From Halobiforma lacisalsi AJ5 (GTDB lineage: Archaea > Halobacteriota > Halobacteria > Halobacteriales > Natrialbaceae): a stretch of 64,000 nucleotides of DNA. Made by a program: the position numbers and the translations under genes. This document shows positions 42,249-50,928 of this stretch, in pieces. The DNA lies in assembly GCF_000226975.2 (NCBI RefSeq), contig NZ_CP019285.1, positions 2,108,001 through 2,172,000 of the forward strand, in the 5' to 3' direction. Every line of letters begins with the position of its first letter. Position 1 is the stretch's first letter. The notes beneath the pieces were generated by a model, which worked only from the letters and a program-made list of their open reading frames with translations, ran no database searches and was not told where the DNA came from.

Positions 42249-43685
42249 TCAGTCGGCATGCTGTGCACGCTCGGCACGCGTGGTCGTCGGAATCCCGCGA
42301 CCGCTGCTCGCCATGGCGAACAGCACGAGCGGCGAGAGGAAGCCGAACAGATAGAACGGGGCGTACGAGAGCGTCGGTACGCCGGTCGCCGACGCCATGA
42401 AGACGCCGCCGGCGTGCCACGGGAGGAGCGCGCCGGTCGGCGTACCGGCCGCCTCGACCGCACGCGAGAGTTCGTCGCTGCTCAGACCGAACTCGTCGTA
42501 GAGATTGCGCAACGTCATGCCCGGCAGGACGATGCTCATGTACTGCTGAGCGGTGAGCGCGTTGATGACGATCGCAGAGACGCCGGTGCCGGCGATCAGG
42601 CTCCCGGAGCTACTGACGCCCTGGGAGAGGCGGTGAGCGAGCACGGCGAGCACGCCCGTCTTCTCGAGCAGGCCGCCGAGGGCGAGCGCCGCGACGACGA
42701 CGGTAATCGTCCAGGCCGAGCCCGTGAGACCGCCAGTGCCGAGGAGATCGTTCACGAGTTCCGAACCCGTCTCCGGCGCGGTGCCGTACATGAAGACCTC
42801 CCAGGCCGGGACGAAGCCCGTTCCCTGGACGACGATCGACGTGACGACGCCGGCGAGGATGCCGGCGACCAGCGTCGGCAGAGCGGGATAGCCGCGAAGC
42901 GCGAGGCCGAACGTGACCACGAGCGGCAGGAACGCGAGCAGGGACAGCGAGTACGTCCCTGCGAGTGCGGTCTGGATCTCCGCGACCTGCCCGGCCGGGA
43001 CGGCGCCGCTGGCCCGGAGCCCGAGCGCGGCGAAGCCGAGCACCGAGAGGCCGAAGGCGACGGCAGTCCCGGTTCGCATGCGGTAGATGTGTTCGTACAG
43101 CGGCGTGTTCGTTACGCCGGCAGCGAGGTTCGTGGTATCCGAGAGCGGCGACTGCTTGTCCCCCGCGTACGCGCCGGAGATGACCGCACCGACGGTCATC
43201 GCCGGGTCGATGTTGAGCCCCGCGCCGATCCCGACGAACGCGACGCCGAGCGTCCCGACCGTCGTCCACGAGGAGCCGATCGAGAACGCGACGACGGCCG
43301 CCAGGATCGCCGCCGCGGGCAGGAACACCTGCGGTGAGAGCAACTCGAGGCCGTAGTACATCATCGCCGGGATGGTGCCGGCATCGACCCAGGTCGCGAT
43401 CAGGGCGTAGATCGTAAAGAGGATCAGCAGGGCCTGCATCCCCATCAGGAGCCCGTTCGTGATCCCCTGTGAGAGGTCGTTCCATGTGTAGCCGAGATAC
43501 CGACCGAACGCACCGGTTACGATAATGCTCCACAGCAGCGGTACGTGGGGATCGAGCCCGAGGAGTGCGGACCCGATCCCGAGAAAGAGGACGACCGCGA
43601 GCACCGGAACGAGCGCGAGACGGAACGAGGGGCGCCGGTCCGGATCGAGGTCGTCGATCGTCGTCGGTGTAAAGTCCAGTGTCAT
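42249..43685 (-). CDS. Na+/H+ antiporter NhaC family
   Basis: A 478-residue protein with about 11 helices. The NhaC signatures FSIGSSWTTVGTLGVAFVGI and GAVISGAYAGDKQSPLSDTT (ion-binding Asp region) are intact. Other conserved parts are SAIVINALTAQQYMSIVLPG and AGTPTGALLPWHAGGVFMAS. It probably exports Na+ in exchange for H+ or carries organic acids. ATG 43685 (preceded by an in-frame GTG at 43688) is 27 bases after a minus-strand TATA-like CTTTTATT (about 43709-43716). Confidence 0.9.
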   Translation of the reverse strand: MTLDFTPTTIDDLDPDRRPSFRLALVPVLAVVLFLGIGSALLGLDPHVPLLWSIIVTGAFGRYLGYTWNDLSQGITNGLLMGMQALLILFTIYALIATWVDAGTIPAMMYYGLELLSPQVFLPAAAILAAVVAFSIGSSWTTVGTLGVAFVGIGAGLNIDPAMTVGAVISGAYAGDKQSPLSDTTNLAAGVTNTPLYEHIYRMRTGTAVAFGLSVLGFAALGLRASGAVPAGQVAEIQTALAGTYSLSLLAFLPLVVTFGLALRGYPALPTLVAGILAGVVTSIVVQGTGFVPAWEVFMYGTAPETGSELVNDLLGTGGLTGSAWTITVVVAALALGGLLEKTGVLAVLAHRLSQGVSSSGSLIAGTGVSAIVINALTAQQYMSIVLPGMTLRNLYDEFGLSSDELSRAVEAAGTPTGALLPWHAGGVFMASATGVPTLSYAPFYLFGFLSPLVLFAMASSGRGIPTTTRAERAQHAD

Positions 43686-43925
43686 CACTCCGGGTTATGC
43701 ACATAGGGAATAAAAGATTGGCGTTTCATTACTACAGAACATGCAACCTGATACCGAGAACCATGGCCTCACGAGCCATACGATCGGAGCCGATGGATTA
43801 CTCGAGTGCCAGTACGGAGTCGGCGGCGCTGAAAATTATCGTCGCGAACGCGACCGTCGCGACATCAGTCCGTCAGCACGTGGACACGGCTCCCCGAACA
43901 GCCATCGCTAACGACGCTCACCGGC

Positions 43926-45266
43926 TCAGTTCGACCGGGAAAACGCGTCGAGATTCGACTGCAACCCCGCCGCGAGTTCGGACTTTCGCTGCAGCCGTTC
44001 GTAGGAAACCGGGAGCTGCTTCGCGACCTGTGCGACCGCCCCGTGGAACGTCTCGGCCTCGCCGTACTCGCCGGCGAGCGATTCCCGGTCGCCAGCGTTT
44101 CCGGGAACGCCGTCGAAGGCGTTACGGACGCTCTCGCGGACCTGCCAGACTCCGACCGGTGCCCAGTAGTCGTCGCTCACCTCCCGCAGGACGAGACACT
44201 TCGCCTGCCTGCCGATCGACTCGAGGTGTTCCAGGACGCCCAGGCGGGCGGCGTAATACGCGCCTGCGGTTTCGTCGACGTAGCTCGAGCGCCCGTCGTA
44301 GCCCTCGCTCGCGCTCTGGAGCCAGACGTCGTCCTCGGGATTGGGGTTCCAGATGCTGCCGGGCGCTTTCATCTCGACGAGTTCGAACTCCCAGCTGCCG
44401 GGCGCGAGGATCACCCAGTAGCGGTTGCCCATGTACTCGTTGACCCAGACCTGGACCTCGTCGACGCTCGGCTCGTTCCGGATGCGACCCCGAAGGAACT
44501 GGCCGATCGTGTCGTCGACGGCCGTGATCGACCATCGAGTCGGAACGAGCCGGCGCTGTTCGGTCTCACCCAGCGCACCGGCCGAGAGGATGGAGTTGAT
44601 GTCGTAGACGTCGAACCCGCGACGATAGAGGTACGTCATCGCTCCCTGTGCCTGCCAGTCGTCGTCCTCGAGGGTCTTCTTGACCGGCTTCGGGACGTAG
44701 GGGTTCTCCCGCAGTTCGGCGTTGCGGGCGTTGGCCCGCGGCCCCCGTGGGGTCGCGACGTCGGTTCCGGGGTCGATCCCGAGATCCGGCGTGTCGTCGA
44801 GCCCGATCTCGAGGTCGACCGGCCGATCCGCGATGGCGACCTCGCGCTGGACGCCGACGAACCCCTCCCAGGCGTCGTGTACCGACGGCGTCAACCGGCT
44901 CGCGATCGACGGCGAGTCGACGTTCGCGCGTTTGTTCGAGTTCAGCAGGCCCGTCCGACGCTGGAGCACGTCGTCGATCGCGTACCCCTGCCGATACCAG
45001 TCGCCGTCGGTGACGTACTCCTCGGCGTCGTCCTCGTCCCCGACGGGCGAGAGCAGGCCGACGGGGATATCCGGATAGTTCGACCGCCCGACGAAGATCG
45101 AGGGCGAGGTCGAGCCCACGAGGGTATCCCCGGAGAGCGCGTCGTCGAACCGGCGCTCGAATTCCTCGAGGTGGTCCGTGATCTCGTAGGACTTCTCCTT
45201 GGCGAGGCGGCGACGTTCGGCCTCCTCGTCGGGCTCGAGATCCTCGATGTACTCGTCGAGGCGCAT
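43926..45266 (-). CDS. nreA: DNA repair protein NreA
   Basis: A 446-residue archaeal Nre protein. The N-terminal part (about 50-150) holds SPSIFVGRSNYPDIPVGLLS, the central part GLLNSNKRANVDSP, and the C-terminal half EVQVWVNEYMGNRYWVILAP and ARLGVLEHLESIGRQAKCLV. The C-terminus ends with Q-S-N-L-D-A-F, a QxxLxxF PCNA-interacting peptide. In Haloferax NreA helps repair mitomycin C damage through PCNA. The ATG 45266 has a TATA-like AAGATTCAAG about 29 bases upstream on the minus strand. Confidence 0.93.
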   Translation of the reverse strand: MRLDEYIEDLEPDEEAERRRLAKEKSYEITDHLEEFERRFDDALSGDTLVGSTSPSIFVGRSNYPDIPVGLLSPVGDEDDAEEYVTDGDWYRQGYAIDDVLQRRTGLLNSNKRANVDSPSIASRLTPSVHDAWEGFVGVQREVAIADRPVDLEIGLDDTPDLGIDPGTDVATPRGPRANARNAELRENPYVPKPVKKTLEDDDWQAQGAMTYLYRRGFDVYDINSILSAGALGETEQRRLVPTRWSITAVDDTIGQFLRGRIRNEPSVDEVQVWVNEYMGNRYWVILAPGSWEFELVEMKAPGSIWNPNPEDDVWLQSASEGYDGRSSYVDETAGAYYAARLGVLEHLESIGRQAKCLVLREVSDDYWAPVGVWQVRESVRNAFDGVPGNAGDRESLAGEYGEAETFHGAVAQVAKQLPVSYERLQRKSELAAGLQSNLDAFSRSN

Positions 45267-45367
45267 TCACCGGTCGTATGGATCGCGCGGGCTTGAATCT
45301 TGAGCTTCAGTCCAGAAAACGAGTGACGGAGGCGTTACTTATAGGTCATTCCGCTCAAACTATAACT

Positions 45368-47215
45368 GTGGACGTTCTGCTAGTCGTCATCGGGATTCTC
45401 GCGCTGGGAATCGGAGTGCAGATAGTCGCGAAGCGGCTCAGGGTCCCCAGCGTTCTCTTTCTCATCATCATCGGCGTCATCGTCGGTCCGGAGGGGCTGG
45501 GTTTCGTGACGATCGAGATGTTCGGCGACGGACTCGAGACGATCGTCGGCGTCAGCGTCGCCATCATCATCTTCGACGGGGCATTCCACCTCCGCCGGGA
45601 CGAACTCGAGACGGCGTTTCGATCGGTCGGGCGGTTGACGACGGTCGGCGCGGCGCTGGCGTTCGTCGGGACGGCCGTCGCCGTCCGGGTGTTTCTCGGC
45701 ACCGAGTGGGACATCGCCTTCCTCGTGGGCGCGTTGCTCGTGGCGACCGGGCCGACCGTCGTCACCCCCATCCTCGAGGTGATCACGGTCCGAAAACACG
45801 TCGAGACCGCGCTCGAGGCGGAAGGGATCATCAACGACGTGACCGCGGCCGTGCTGGCGATCGTTATCTTCGAGGCCGTCGTCGTCGGGAACTCCCCCGA
45901 GTCGGTGCCCGTGGAGTTCCTCCAGCGGCTGATCTCCGGGATCGGGATCGGCGTCGTCGTCGCGGCCGTCGTCTGGTTCCTCCTGGTGCGGGTCAGGCCG
46001 CCGGCGGGCGACGCCCCGCAGATGGCGCGGCTGGTAACGCTGACGGGGGCGCTTGTCGCGTTCGGCCTCGCGGAGTCGATCTTTCCAGAGACGGGGGTCG
46101 CCGCGGTGGCGACCAGCGGGCTCATCCTCGGCAACGTCGACCTCCCACACAGAGACGAGATTCTCGCGTTCAACCGCGACCTGACGCTGGTCGTTCTCGC
46201 GTTCGTGTTCATCTCGCTCGCGGCGCTGATCGACTTCGATTCGCTGATCGGGCTGGGTACCGGCGGTATCGCCGTCGTCGTCGCGGTCACGCTGTTCGTC
46301 CGCCCGATCCTCGTTGCGCTCTCGACGACCGACCCCCACTTCAGCCGCGAGGAGCGGCTCTTCCTCTCGTTCGTCGGCCCCCGCGGCATCATCCCGGCCT
46401 CCGTGGCGACCCTGTTCGCGATCGAACTGGAGGCCGCGGGACAGTTCGAGGCCGCCCAGACGCTCGCGGGGACCGTCTTCCTGGTGATCTTCATCACCGT
46501 CGTCATTCAGGCGGGATTCGCCCGCCAGATCGCCGAATACTTCGGAGTGATACCAATGCCAACGATCATCGTCGGCGGGGGCCGCGTCGGACGTGCTCTC
46601 GCCACGCGACTGGAGAACCGGGGCGAAAACGTCGTCATCATCGACGAATCCGCGGACGAAGTCGAGCGGTTGCGCCAGGACGGGTACACCGTCGTCGAAG
46701 GGGACGGAACGGACGCCAATACGCTCGAGGAAGCCGACATCGAACGAGCCTGCATCGTGGCTGCGACGACGGCCGACGACGATACCAACCTGCTCGTCTC
46801 CCAGCTCGCACGGACCAAGTTCGGGGTCGAGACGGTCGTCGCCAGGGTCAACCAGCCGGACAACGTCGACTCCTTCAAGGCACTCGACGTGCAGGCGATC
46901 GACGTCGCGAGCGCGACTGCCTGGTCGCTCGACAACGAGATCGAACGACCCGCGCTCGCCCACTGGATGAACGAACTCGGCGAAGGCCACGACGCCCAGG
47001 AGATCACGGTCACCGCGACCGATCTGGTCGGCTCGACGATCGCCGAACTCGACGCGGAGATCCCGGACGGCGTCATCGTTGGGGTTATCGCTCGCGACGG
47101 CGAGACTCACGTTCCCGGGGCCGATACGGTTCTCGAGGAGGAGGACAAGGTGACGTTCCTCGGCCGCGAGGAGGCGGTCCGTGACGCGGTTCGGCGGTTC
47201 CACCCGCACGACTGA
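45368..47215 (+). CDS. Cation:proton antiporter with TrkA regulatory domains (NhaP/KefB-like)
   Basis: A 615-residue protein. Twelve membrane helices (about 1-395) of the CPA type include the segments VLFLIIIGVIVGPEGLGFVT, ALLVATGPTVVTPILEVITV (helix with ion-binding Thr/Asp region) and EAEGIINDVTAAVLAIVIFE. A cytoplasmic RCK/TrkA-N domain begins at about 398 with TIIVGGGRVGRALATRLENR and E-S-A-D-E-V-E, followed by a TrkA-C domain (EITVTATDLVGSTIAELDAE). It exchanges Na+ or K+ for H+ under nucleotide control. GTG 45368 fits a TATA at 45337-45344 and leaderless start; an in-frame ATG-like start at 45278 lies upstream of that TATA. Confidence 0.9.
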   Translation: MDVLLVVIGILALGIGVQIVAKRLRVPSVLFLIIIGVIVGPEGLGFVTIEMFGDGLETIVGVSVAIIIFDGAFHLRRDELETAFRSVGRLTTVGAALAFVGTAVAVRVFLGTEWDIAFLVGALLVATGPTVVTPILEVITVRKHVETALEAEGIINDVTAAVLAIVIFEAVVVGNSPESVPVEFLQRLISGIGIGVVVAAVVWFLLVRVRPPAGDAPQMARLVTLTGALVAFGLAESIFPETGVAAVATSGLILGNVDLPHRDEILAFNRDLTLVVLAFVFISLAALIDFDSLIGLGTGGIAVVVAVTLFVRPILVALSTTDPHFSREERLFLSFVGPRGIIPASVATLFAIELEAAGQFEAAQTLAGTVFLVIFITVVIQAGFARQIAEYFGVIPMPTIIVGGGRVGRALATRLENRGENVVIIDESADEVERLRQDGYTVVEGDGTDANTLEEADIERACIVAATTADDDTNLLVSQLARTKFGVETVVARVNQPDNVDSFKALDVQAIDVASATAWSLDNEIERPALAHWMNELGEGHDAQEITVTATDLVGSTIAELDAEIPDGVIVGVIARDGETHVPGADTVLEEEDKVTFLGREEAVRDAVRRFHPHD

Positions 47216-47451
47216 CGGCTGGCGAGTCGAACACTCGCGGTCGGCCGCCGAACGGGACCGTCGGACTGGACGCTCGCGTCTCGAGTTCGTGGCAAGAATC
47301 GGCCGAGCGGACGGACTGGCGGACGCCGGCACGGCGTCCGCGGCTGTCCGTACTGTTGTCAGAGGCACGGCCCCACCGGCGTCAGGCACTCCGTCGAACT
47401 CGACGGTGGGCCGCACTCGTCTATACCCCGGGGGGAGTAAAATAGCCGTCA

Positions 47452-47478
47452 GGGTGTTTTCCGAACGAGAAAACGCCC
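47452..47478 (+). ncRNA. Strong hairpin, possible small RNA or 5' structure
   Basis: A 10-bp stem (GGGTGTTTTC, 47452-47461, with GAAAACGCCC, 47469-47478; one T-G wobble) closes a 7-base loop CGAACGA. A TATA-like CTATACC is centred about 28 bases before the stem, so a transcript would begin with the hairpin. It could be a small RNA, an mRNA 5' structure or the antiporter's terminator. Confidence 0.35.
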
Positions 47479-47550
47479 ACATGTGCATCGACTCGCGCGA
47501 GGACCCCCTGGCACCCTGGCTTCCCGGCTTCCTGGCCCCTGGCGAGCAGG

Positions 47551-47571
47551 CGAAAGACAACCGTTAAAAAC
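47551..47571 (+). promoter_or_regulatory. BRE/TATA promoter of the zinc-finger/EF-1 beta operon
   Basis: CGAAAGAC (47551-47558) and GTTAAAAAC (47563-47571), centred 26 bases before ATG 47593; a near-consensus strong leaderless promoter like that of secE-spt5. Confidence 0.7.
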
Positions 47572-47592
47572 GCCGGGCGGGAAGGGAGGTGT

Positions 47593-47772
47593 ATGAGTAC
47601 GACGAACGACCGAGAGACGCGCTCGTGCGTCTCCTGTGGGCTCAACATCGCGGGAACGAACGCCGCGTCGTTCAAGTGCCCCGACTGTGGCCAGCAGATC
47701 TACCGCTGTGCCAAGTGTCGCAAGCAGAGCAACCTCTACGAGTGCCCGGACTGCGGATTCACCGGACCCTGA
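47593..47772 (+). CDS. Four-CPXCG zinc-finger micro-protein (HVO_2753-like)
   Basis: A 59-residue protein with four Cys pairs: C-V-S-C-G, C-P-D-C-G, C-A-K-C-R and C-P-D-C-G, spaced to form two zinc fingers. It matches the Haloferax micro-protein HVO_2753 in length, motif and position just before EF-1 beta. That protein has been linked to biofilm and swarming behaviour. The next gene starts 6 bases later, so the two are co-transcribed and the finger may work with translation. Confidence 0.9.
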   Translation: MSTTNDRETRSCVSCGLNIAGTNAASFKCPDCGQQIYRCAKCRKQSNLYECPDCGFTGP

Positions 47773-47778
47773 TACACC

Positions 47779-48045
47779 ATGGGAAAAGTAGCAGCCAAGA
47801 TCAAGGTCATGCCGGACAGCCCCGAGATGGACCTCGACGCGCTCCAGGAGCGCCTCGAGAGCGCGCTCCCCGAGGGTGCGAAGATCAACGGCGTCGAGCG
47901 CGAGGAAGTCGCGTTCGGCCTCACCGCGCTCTACCCGACCGTGATCGTCCCGGACGGTGCGGGCGGCACGGAGACGGTCGAGGAGAACTTCGCGGACGTC
48001 GAGGGCGTCGAGAGCGTCGACGTCGATAACGTCGGCCGTATCTGA
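47779..48045 (+). CDS. ef1b: Translation elongation factor EF-1 beta (nucleotide exchange)
   Basis: An 88-residue protein beginning [20 protein letters not shown], with the ferredoxin-like exchange domain ending [19 protein letters not shown]. It recharges EF-1 alpha with GTP. Length and sequence are those of other archaeal EF-1 beta proteins. Confidence 0.95.
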   Translation: MGKVAAKIKVMPDSPEMDLDALQERLESALPEGAKINGVEREEVAFGLTALYPTVIVPDGAGGTETVEENFADVEGVESVDVDNVGRI

Positions 48046-48049
48046 ACCC

Positions 48050-48076
48050 ACTCGCGGTCGCGACTTGCGGTTTTTC
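48050..48076 (+). terminator. Possible terminator after EF-1 beta
   Basis: A short CG-rich self-complementary stretch (CTCGCGGTCGCG) followed by GCGGTTTTTCGG, a five-T run, just after the EF-1 beta stop. Archaeal termination uses T runs, so this is plausible but weak. Confidence 0.3.
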
Positions 48077-48207
48077 GGAGTCGAACCGCGAAGCGACGCG
48101 TCTCGAGCGTGCTCTGCCGGACGGCGGTCGGTACGCTCGACTCGCTGGATCCTCCGGGGTCGACCGGGTGACTGAAGGCCTTTGTGAGTGGCGACGAACG
48201 GGGGTGT

Positions 48208-48783
48208 ATGGCGAGCGACGAGACGCTCTCGATCGACTACATCGACCACGAAGCCGTCACGGAACTCATCGACGTCATCACGTACTGTGTCGAAGGGATC
48301 AGTCTCTCGTTCGATCGGTGGGACGAACCCTACGTGCAGGGGCCGGGTCTGTACTTCGTGGTCGTCGCCGGAACGTCGATCGAGGAGTACGCCGACCCGA
48401 TGGGCGAGAACCGGTGGCCGACCGACGAGTGTCCATCGGTCAGCGGACGGCTGGAGTCTTTCTACGACGTCGCCCGGTCGGTCGCGCTCGAGCGCGACGG
48501 CGCGGTCGTCGTCACGGTCGACGGGACGATCCACGAGCAGATGGTTCGGCTCAAGGACCTCTCGGCGGACGAACTCGAGGCACTGCCCGTGAGTGCGGAT
48601 CACTCCTACGCCGAGTGGATGGGAGCACGCCACATGAGCGCGATGGACACCTCCGCGCGGGAGGAGGTGGTCGCCACCGTAACGCTCAGCGAGGAGAGCG
48701 GCCGCGTCTCGATCTTCCAGGACGGCGACTACGTCGATTTCGAGCGCGAGGAGATCGGCGGCGTCTGGCGGGCGGATTCCTGA
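48208..48783 (+). CDS. dacZ: Diadenylate cyclase DacZ (c-di-AMP synthase)
   Basis: A 191-residue protein with a DisA_N domain. The catalytic DGA is at 97-99 (ERDGAVVVTVDG), and the second motif is R141-H142 in GARHMSAMDTS, where bacterial enzymes have RHR. It makes the second messenger c-di-AMP, which in Haloferax is essential and affects osmoregulation. ATG 48208 is preferred to GTG 48184 because it removes a short non-conserved extension. It converges on the RNA-ligase partner gene. Confidence 0.88.
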   Translation: MASDETLSIDYIDHEAVTELIDVITYCVEGISLSFDRWDEPYVQGPGLYFVVVAGTSIEEYADPMGENRWPTDECPSVSGRLESFYDVARSVALERDGAVVVTVDGTIHEQMVRLKDLSADELEALPVSADHSYAEWMGARHMSAMDTSAREEVVATVTLSEESGRVSIFQDGDYVDFEREEIGGVWRADS

Positions 48784-48826
48784 CAGGGATCGAAGGCGGT
48801 TCGGCGCAATAGTGACGGCCGGGGGA

Positions 48827-49501
48827 TCAATCGATCGTTCGCTTCTCCTCGGGATCGACCGTCGCGAGGTACTGCTCGAGCAGGTCCGGGAACTCCCGCC
48901 CGCGGATGTACCGCAGGCCGAAGTCCTCGGTCCAGTCGATGATCCCCCGATCTTCGGTGACGACCCCCGCGTCGAGTTCGCGGGCGAGGATCAGGAGGTC
49001 GAAGTCCTCCCGCGAGTCGAGCACCCCGGTCCGCATCGCGCCGCGGTACTTGTCGCGCAGGTCGGAGATCACCGCGTCGACCTCCGTCTTGTGCTCGTGG
49101 TCCTCGAGCGGTTCGTCCGACGCCCGCTCGGCCCGGCGGACGGCCTCCTCGGAGACCCGGAGCCCGCGGTCGACCCGGTCGCTCATCTCGTCGACGAAGC
49201 TGTAGACGACGTTGGCCGGGATCTCGAGCCCGTACCGGTCGGGGTGTTTGCGGACGACCCAGGTGTTGAGCTTCGCGTAGACCTCCTCGGCGACCCCGCG
49301 GGCCTCGAGCATCGTCGTGAGTTCGTCGTGGATCGTCGGCGGGACGTAACAGGAGATGCCGAGGTTGAGCCGCGCGTGGGCGATCAGGTCGAGGAGTCGC
49401 AGGACGGCCTCCTCGAGCGACTCGTCCTCACGGCGGATCTCCTCGGTGACGAACAGCGAGGTGTCGAGGACGAACCGCTGTTTGAACGTCTCCGTGGACA
49501 T
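48827..49501 (-). CDS. RNA ligase partner protein (PIN-like domain)
   Basis: A 224-residue protein with a PIN-domain pattern: [18 protein letters not shown] (first Asp), [20 protein letters not shown] (second acidic pair), with [20 protein letters not shown] between. It is known only as the partner of archaeal Rnl3-type RNA ligase genes; here the ligase is at 50929, two genes away. The PIN fold suggests it can cut or bind RNA, with the ligase sealing the ends. Confidence 0.85.
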   Translation of the reverse strand: MSTETFKQRFVLDTSLFVTEEIRREDESLEEAVLRLLDLIAHARLNLGISCYVPPTIHDELTTMLEARGVAEEVYAKLNTWVVRKHPDRYGLEIPANVVYSFVDEMSDRVDRGLRVSEEAVRRAERASDEPLEDHEHKTEVDAVISDLRDKYRGAMRTGVLDSREDFDLLILARELDAGVVTEDRGIIDWTEDFGLRYIRGREFPDLLEQYLATVDPEEKRTID

Positions 49502-49552
49502 GGTGCGAGATTGGGGGCGGACGGAGAAATAAGTGGGCCGTCCGCCGGGGAC

Positions 49553-50191
49553 TTACCCGTCGGACGTGGACGTCTCGGTGTCTTCGCGGGAACCGACGTC
49601 GGAGTCGTCCCGCGAGGCGTCGGGGGTCGCCCCTCGTGCCCACTCCCGGTGCGTCATCGGTCCAGGGAGGTGTTCGAGGACCCCCGTCTCGAGCGCTTGC
49701 AAACACTCCTCGACGGAGTACGTGCGTTCATCGTCCGAACAGGGGACGACGCACTCGAGCGTCTCGCCGGCGTAAATAGCGGCACAGACGGTCGGAACGC
49801 AAAGCTCTCGAAAGGCGTCGGTGTCGGGATCGGAGGCAGAGTTTGAGCCTGGGAACGGGTGACTTTCCGTCCCTGTCCCCGCCTCGAGCATCGACGATAC
49901 CTCGCGACGCCTGAACGCCGGCTCGAGGCTGTACCCCTCGCTGTCGGCCCACGACCGGAAGGCCGCAACGGTCGCAGTCACCGACGCGGGGCCGTCGGCG
50001 ATCGTTTCGAGCACGGGTCGGACCGAACTCCACGTCGTCACCGTTACGTCCGAGACGCGATCGATCTCCTCCAGCCTGCGTGCCCTCTCGACCACAGCGA
50101 GGAGTCGGTCCACGGCTTCGGCCGGTGCCCGCCCGCGGAGGTAGAGATCCACGCGGAGCGGTTCTCGCGGCGGTGTATCGGAGTCAATCAT
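49553..50191 (-). CDS. Conserved haloarchaeal hypothetical protein
   Basis: A 212-residue protein: an N-terminal alpha/beta region (PLRVDLYLRGRAPAEAVDRL, a helical ERARRLEEIDRVSDVTVTTW) followed by a central region with one C-V-P and one C-S-D motif (ECVVPCSDDERTYSVEECLQ), then an acidic tail. I do not recognise a family with certainty; similar N-terminal parts are seen in haloarchaeal HTH-domain proteins. It lies between the RNA-ligase partner and ligase genes. Confidence 0.6.
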   Translation of the reverse strand: MIDSDTPPREPLRVDLYLRGRAPAEAVDRLLAVVERARRLEEIDRVSDVTVTTWSSVRPVLETIADGPASVTATVAAFRSWADSEGYSLEPAFRRREVSSMLEAGTGTESHPFPGSNSASDPDTDAFRELCVPTVCAAIYAGETLECVVPCSDDERTYSVEECLQALETGVLEHLPGPMTHREWARGATPDASRDDSDVGSREDTETSTSDG

Positions 50192-50365
50192 TGCTCGAGT
50201 GAGACGGCGTCGGTAGTAGTGCGGGCACTGCCGCCGTGGTTAAAAGTATCAGTTTATCAGTGCGTCCGACTCTCGCGGCTGCGCTCAGGTCGGCTCGAGA
50301 GAACGAGCCGACAAAGCCGGCGACCCGACGCCGGGGGAAAAGACGGGACGGAACGACGTTACTGG

Positions 50366-50809
50366 TTACTGGTCGGGCTGTCGGTCCGGGTCGGCCCCGA
50401 GGTCCGCCTCCGAGACGATCTGTGCGCCCGGCTCCGAGAGGTCGACGGTGACGTCCTCGGGGACGGCCTTGCTGATCTCGTCGACGTTCCCGGCGAGCAC
50501 CGTCAGGATGTCGTCCGGGTTCGCGTACAGCAGCATCGTCCCGTCCTGCCCTTCGGCGACGAGTTGGGTGTCGTTCAACACGACCTGATCGTTCTGGATG
50601 GTCGCCGAGACGACCGGCAGCGCCGCCGGCTTGCCGGGTTCGTCGTCGCGGACCTTGCGGATGTGGACCGCATCGAGGTCGAGCACCTCCTTGTACTCCT
50701 CGATCCGCTCGGCGCAGGCGACCATGTCCTGGAGCAAAGCGGTCTTGTCCTCGTGGCCCGGGTGATCGCCGTCGAGACAGTGCTGGCAGACGCGGAGTTC
50801 GAGTCGCAT
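50366..50809 (-). CDS. Conserved hypothetical protein
   Basis: A 147-residue acidic protein beginning MRLELRVCQHCLDGDHPGHE, with a possible zinc site (C-Q-H-C, H), then DMVACAERIEEYKEVLDLDA and SATIQNDQVVLNDTQLVAEG. No family recognised. Its start is 119 bases from the divergent RNA ligase. Confidence 0.6.
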   Translation of the reverse strand: MRLELRVCQHCLDGDHPGHEDKTALLQDMVACAERIEEYKEVLDLDAVHIRKVRDDEPGKPAALPVVSATIQNDQVVLNDTQLVAEGQDGTMLLYANPDDILTVLAGNVDEISKAVPEDVTVDLSEPGAQIVSEADLGADPDRQPDQ

Positions 50810-50928
50810 TGGACGTCCGTTGTCGCTCGAGGCCGATGAGAATTCCGTTTCCCGACCTGCCGTCCCATCGCCGTTGCCTTCCGTCCCGCCCGTGCGGTTT
50901 CTTTGCCCCCGATATCGTACGAGCCCGT

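Larger units (their letters stand above)
47216..47592. other. 377-base region between the antiporter and the zinc-finger/EF-1 beta operon
   Basis: It contains a TATA-like CTATACC (about 47421), a strong hairpin at 47452-47478, a doubtful 28-codon ORF at 47481-47567 (starts [20 protein letters not shown]) and the BRE/TATA of the next operon at 47551-47571. The rest, 47216-47415, shows nothing recognisable. Confidence 0.5.

Noticed and set aside
43689..43925. The 237-base spacer before the NhaC gene as a possible RNA gene
   Set aside because: No tRNA-like cloverleaf, strong hairpin or T run was seen; only the promoter of the NhaC gene is evident.
45380..47560. A 726-codon minus-strand frame opposite the cation antiporter
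   Set aside because: Antisense shadow of a well-supported membrane protein; Arg/Asp-rich with no recognisable fold.
47481..47567. 28-codon ORF before the zinc-finger/EF-1 beta operon as a gene
   Set aside because: Its last codons overlap the BRE/TATA of the next operon and no family resemblance is visible; kept only as part of the hairpin observation.
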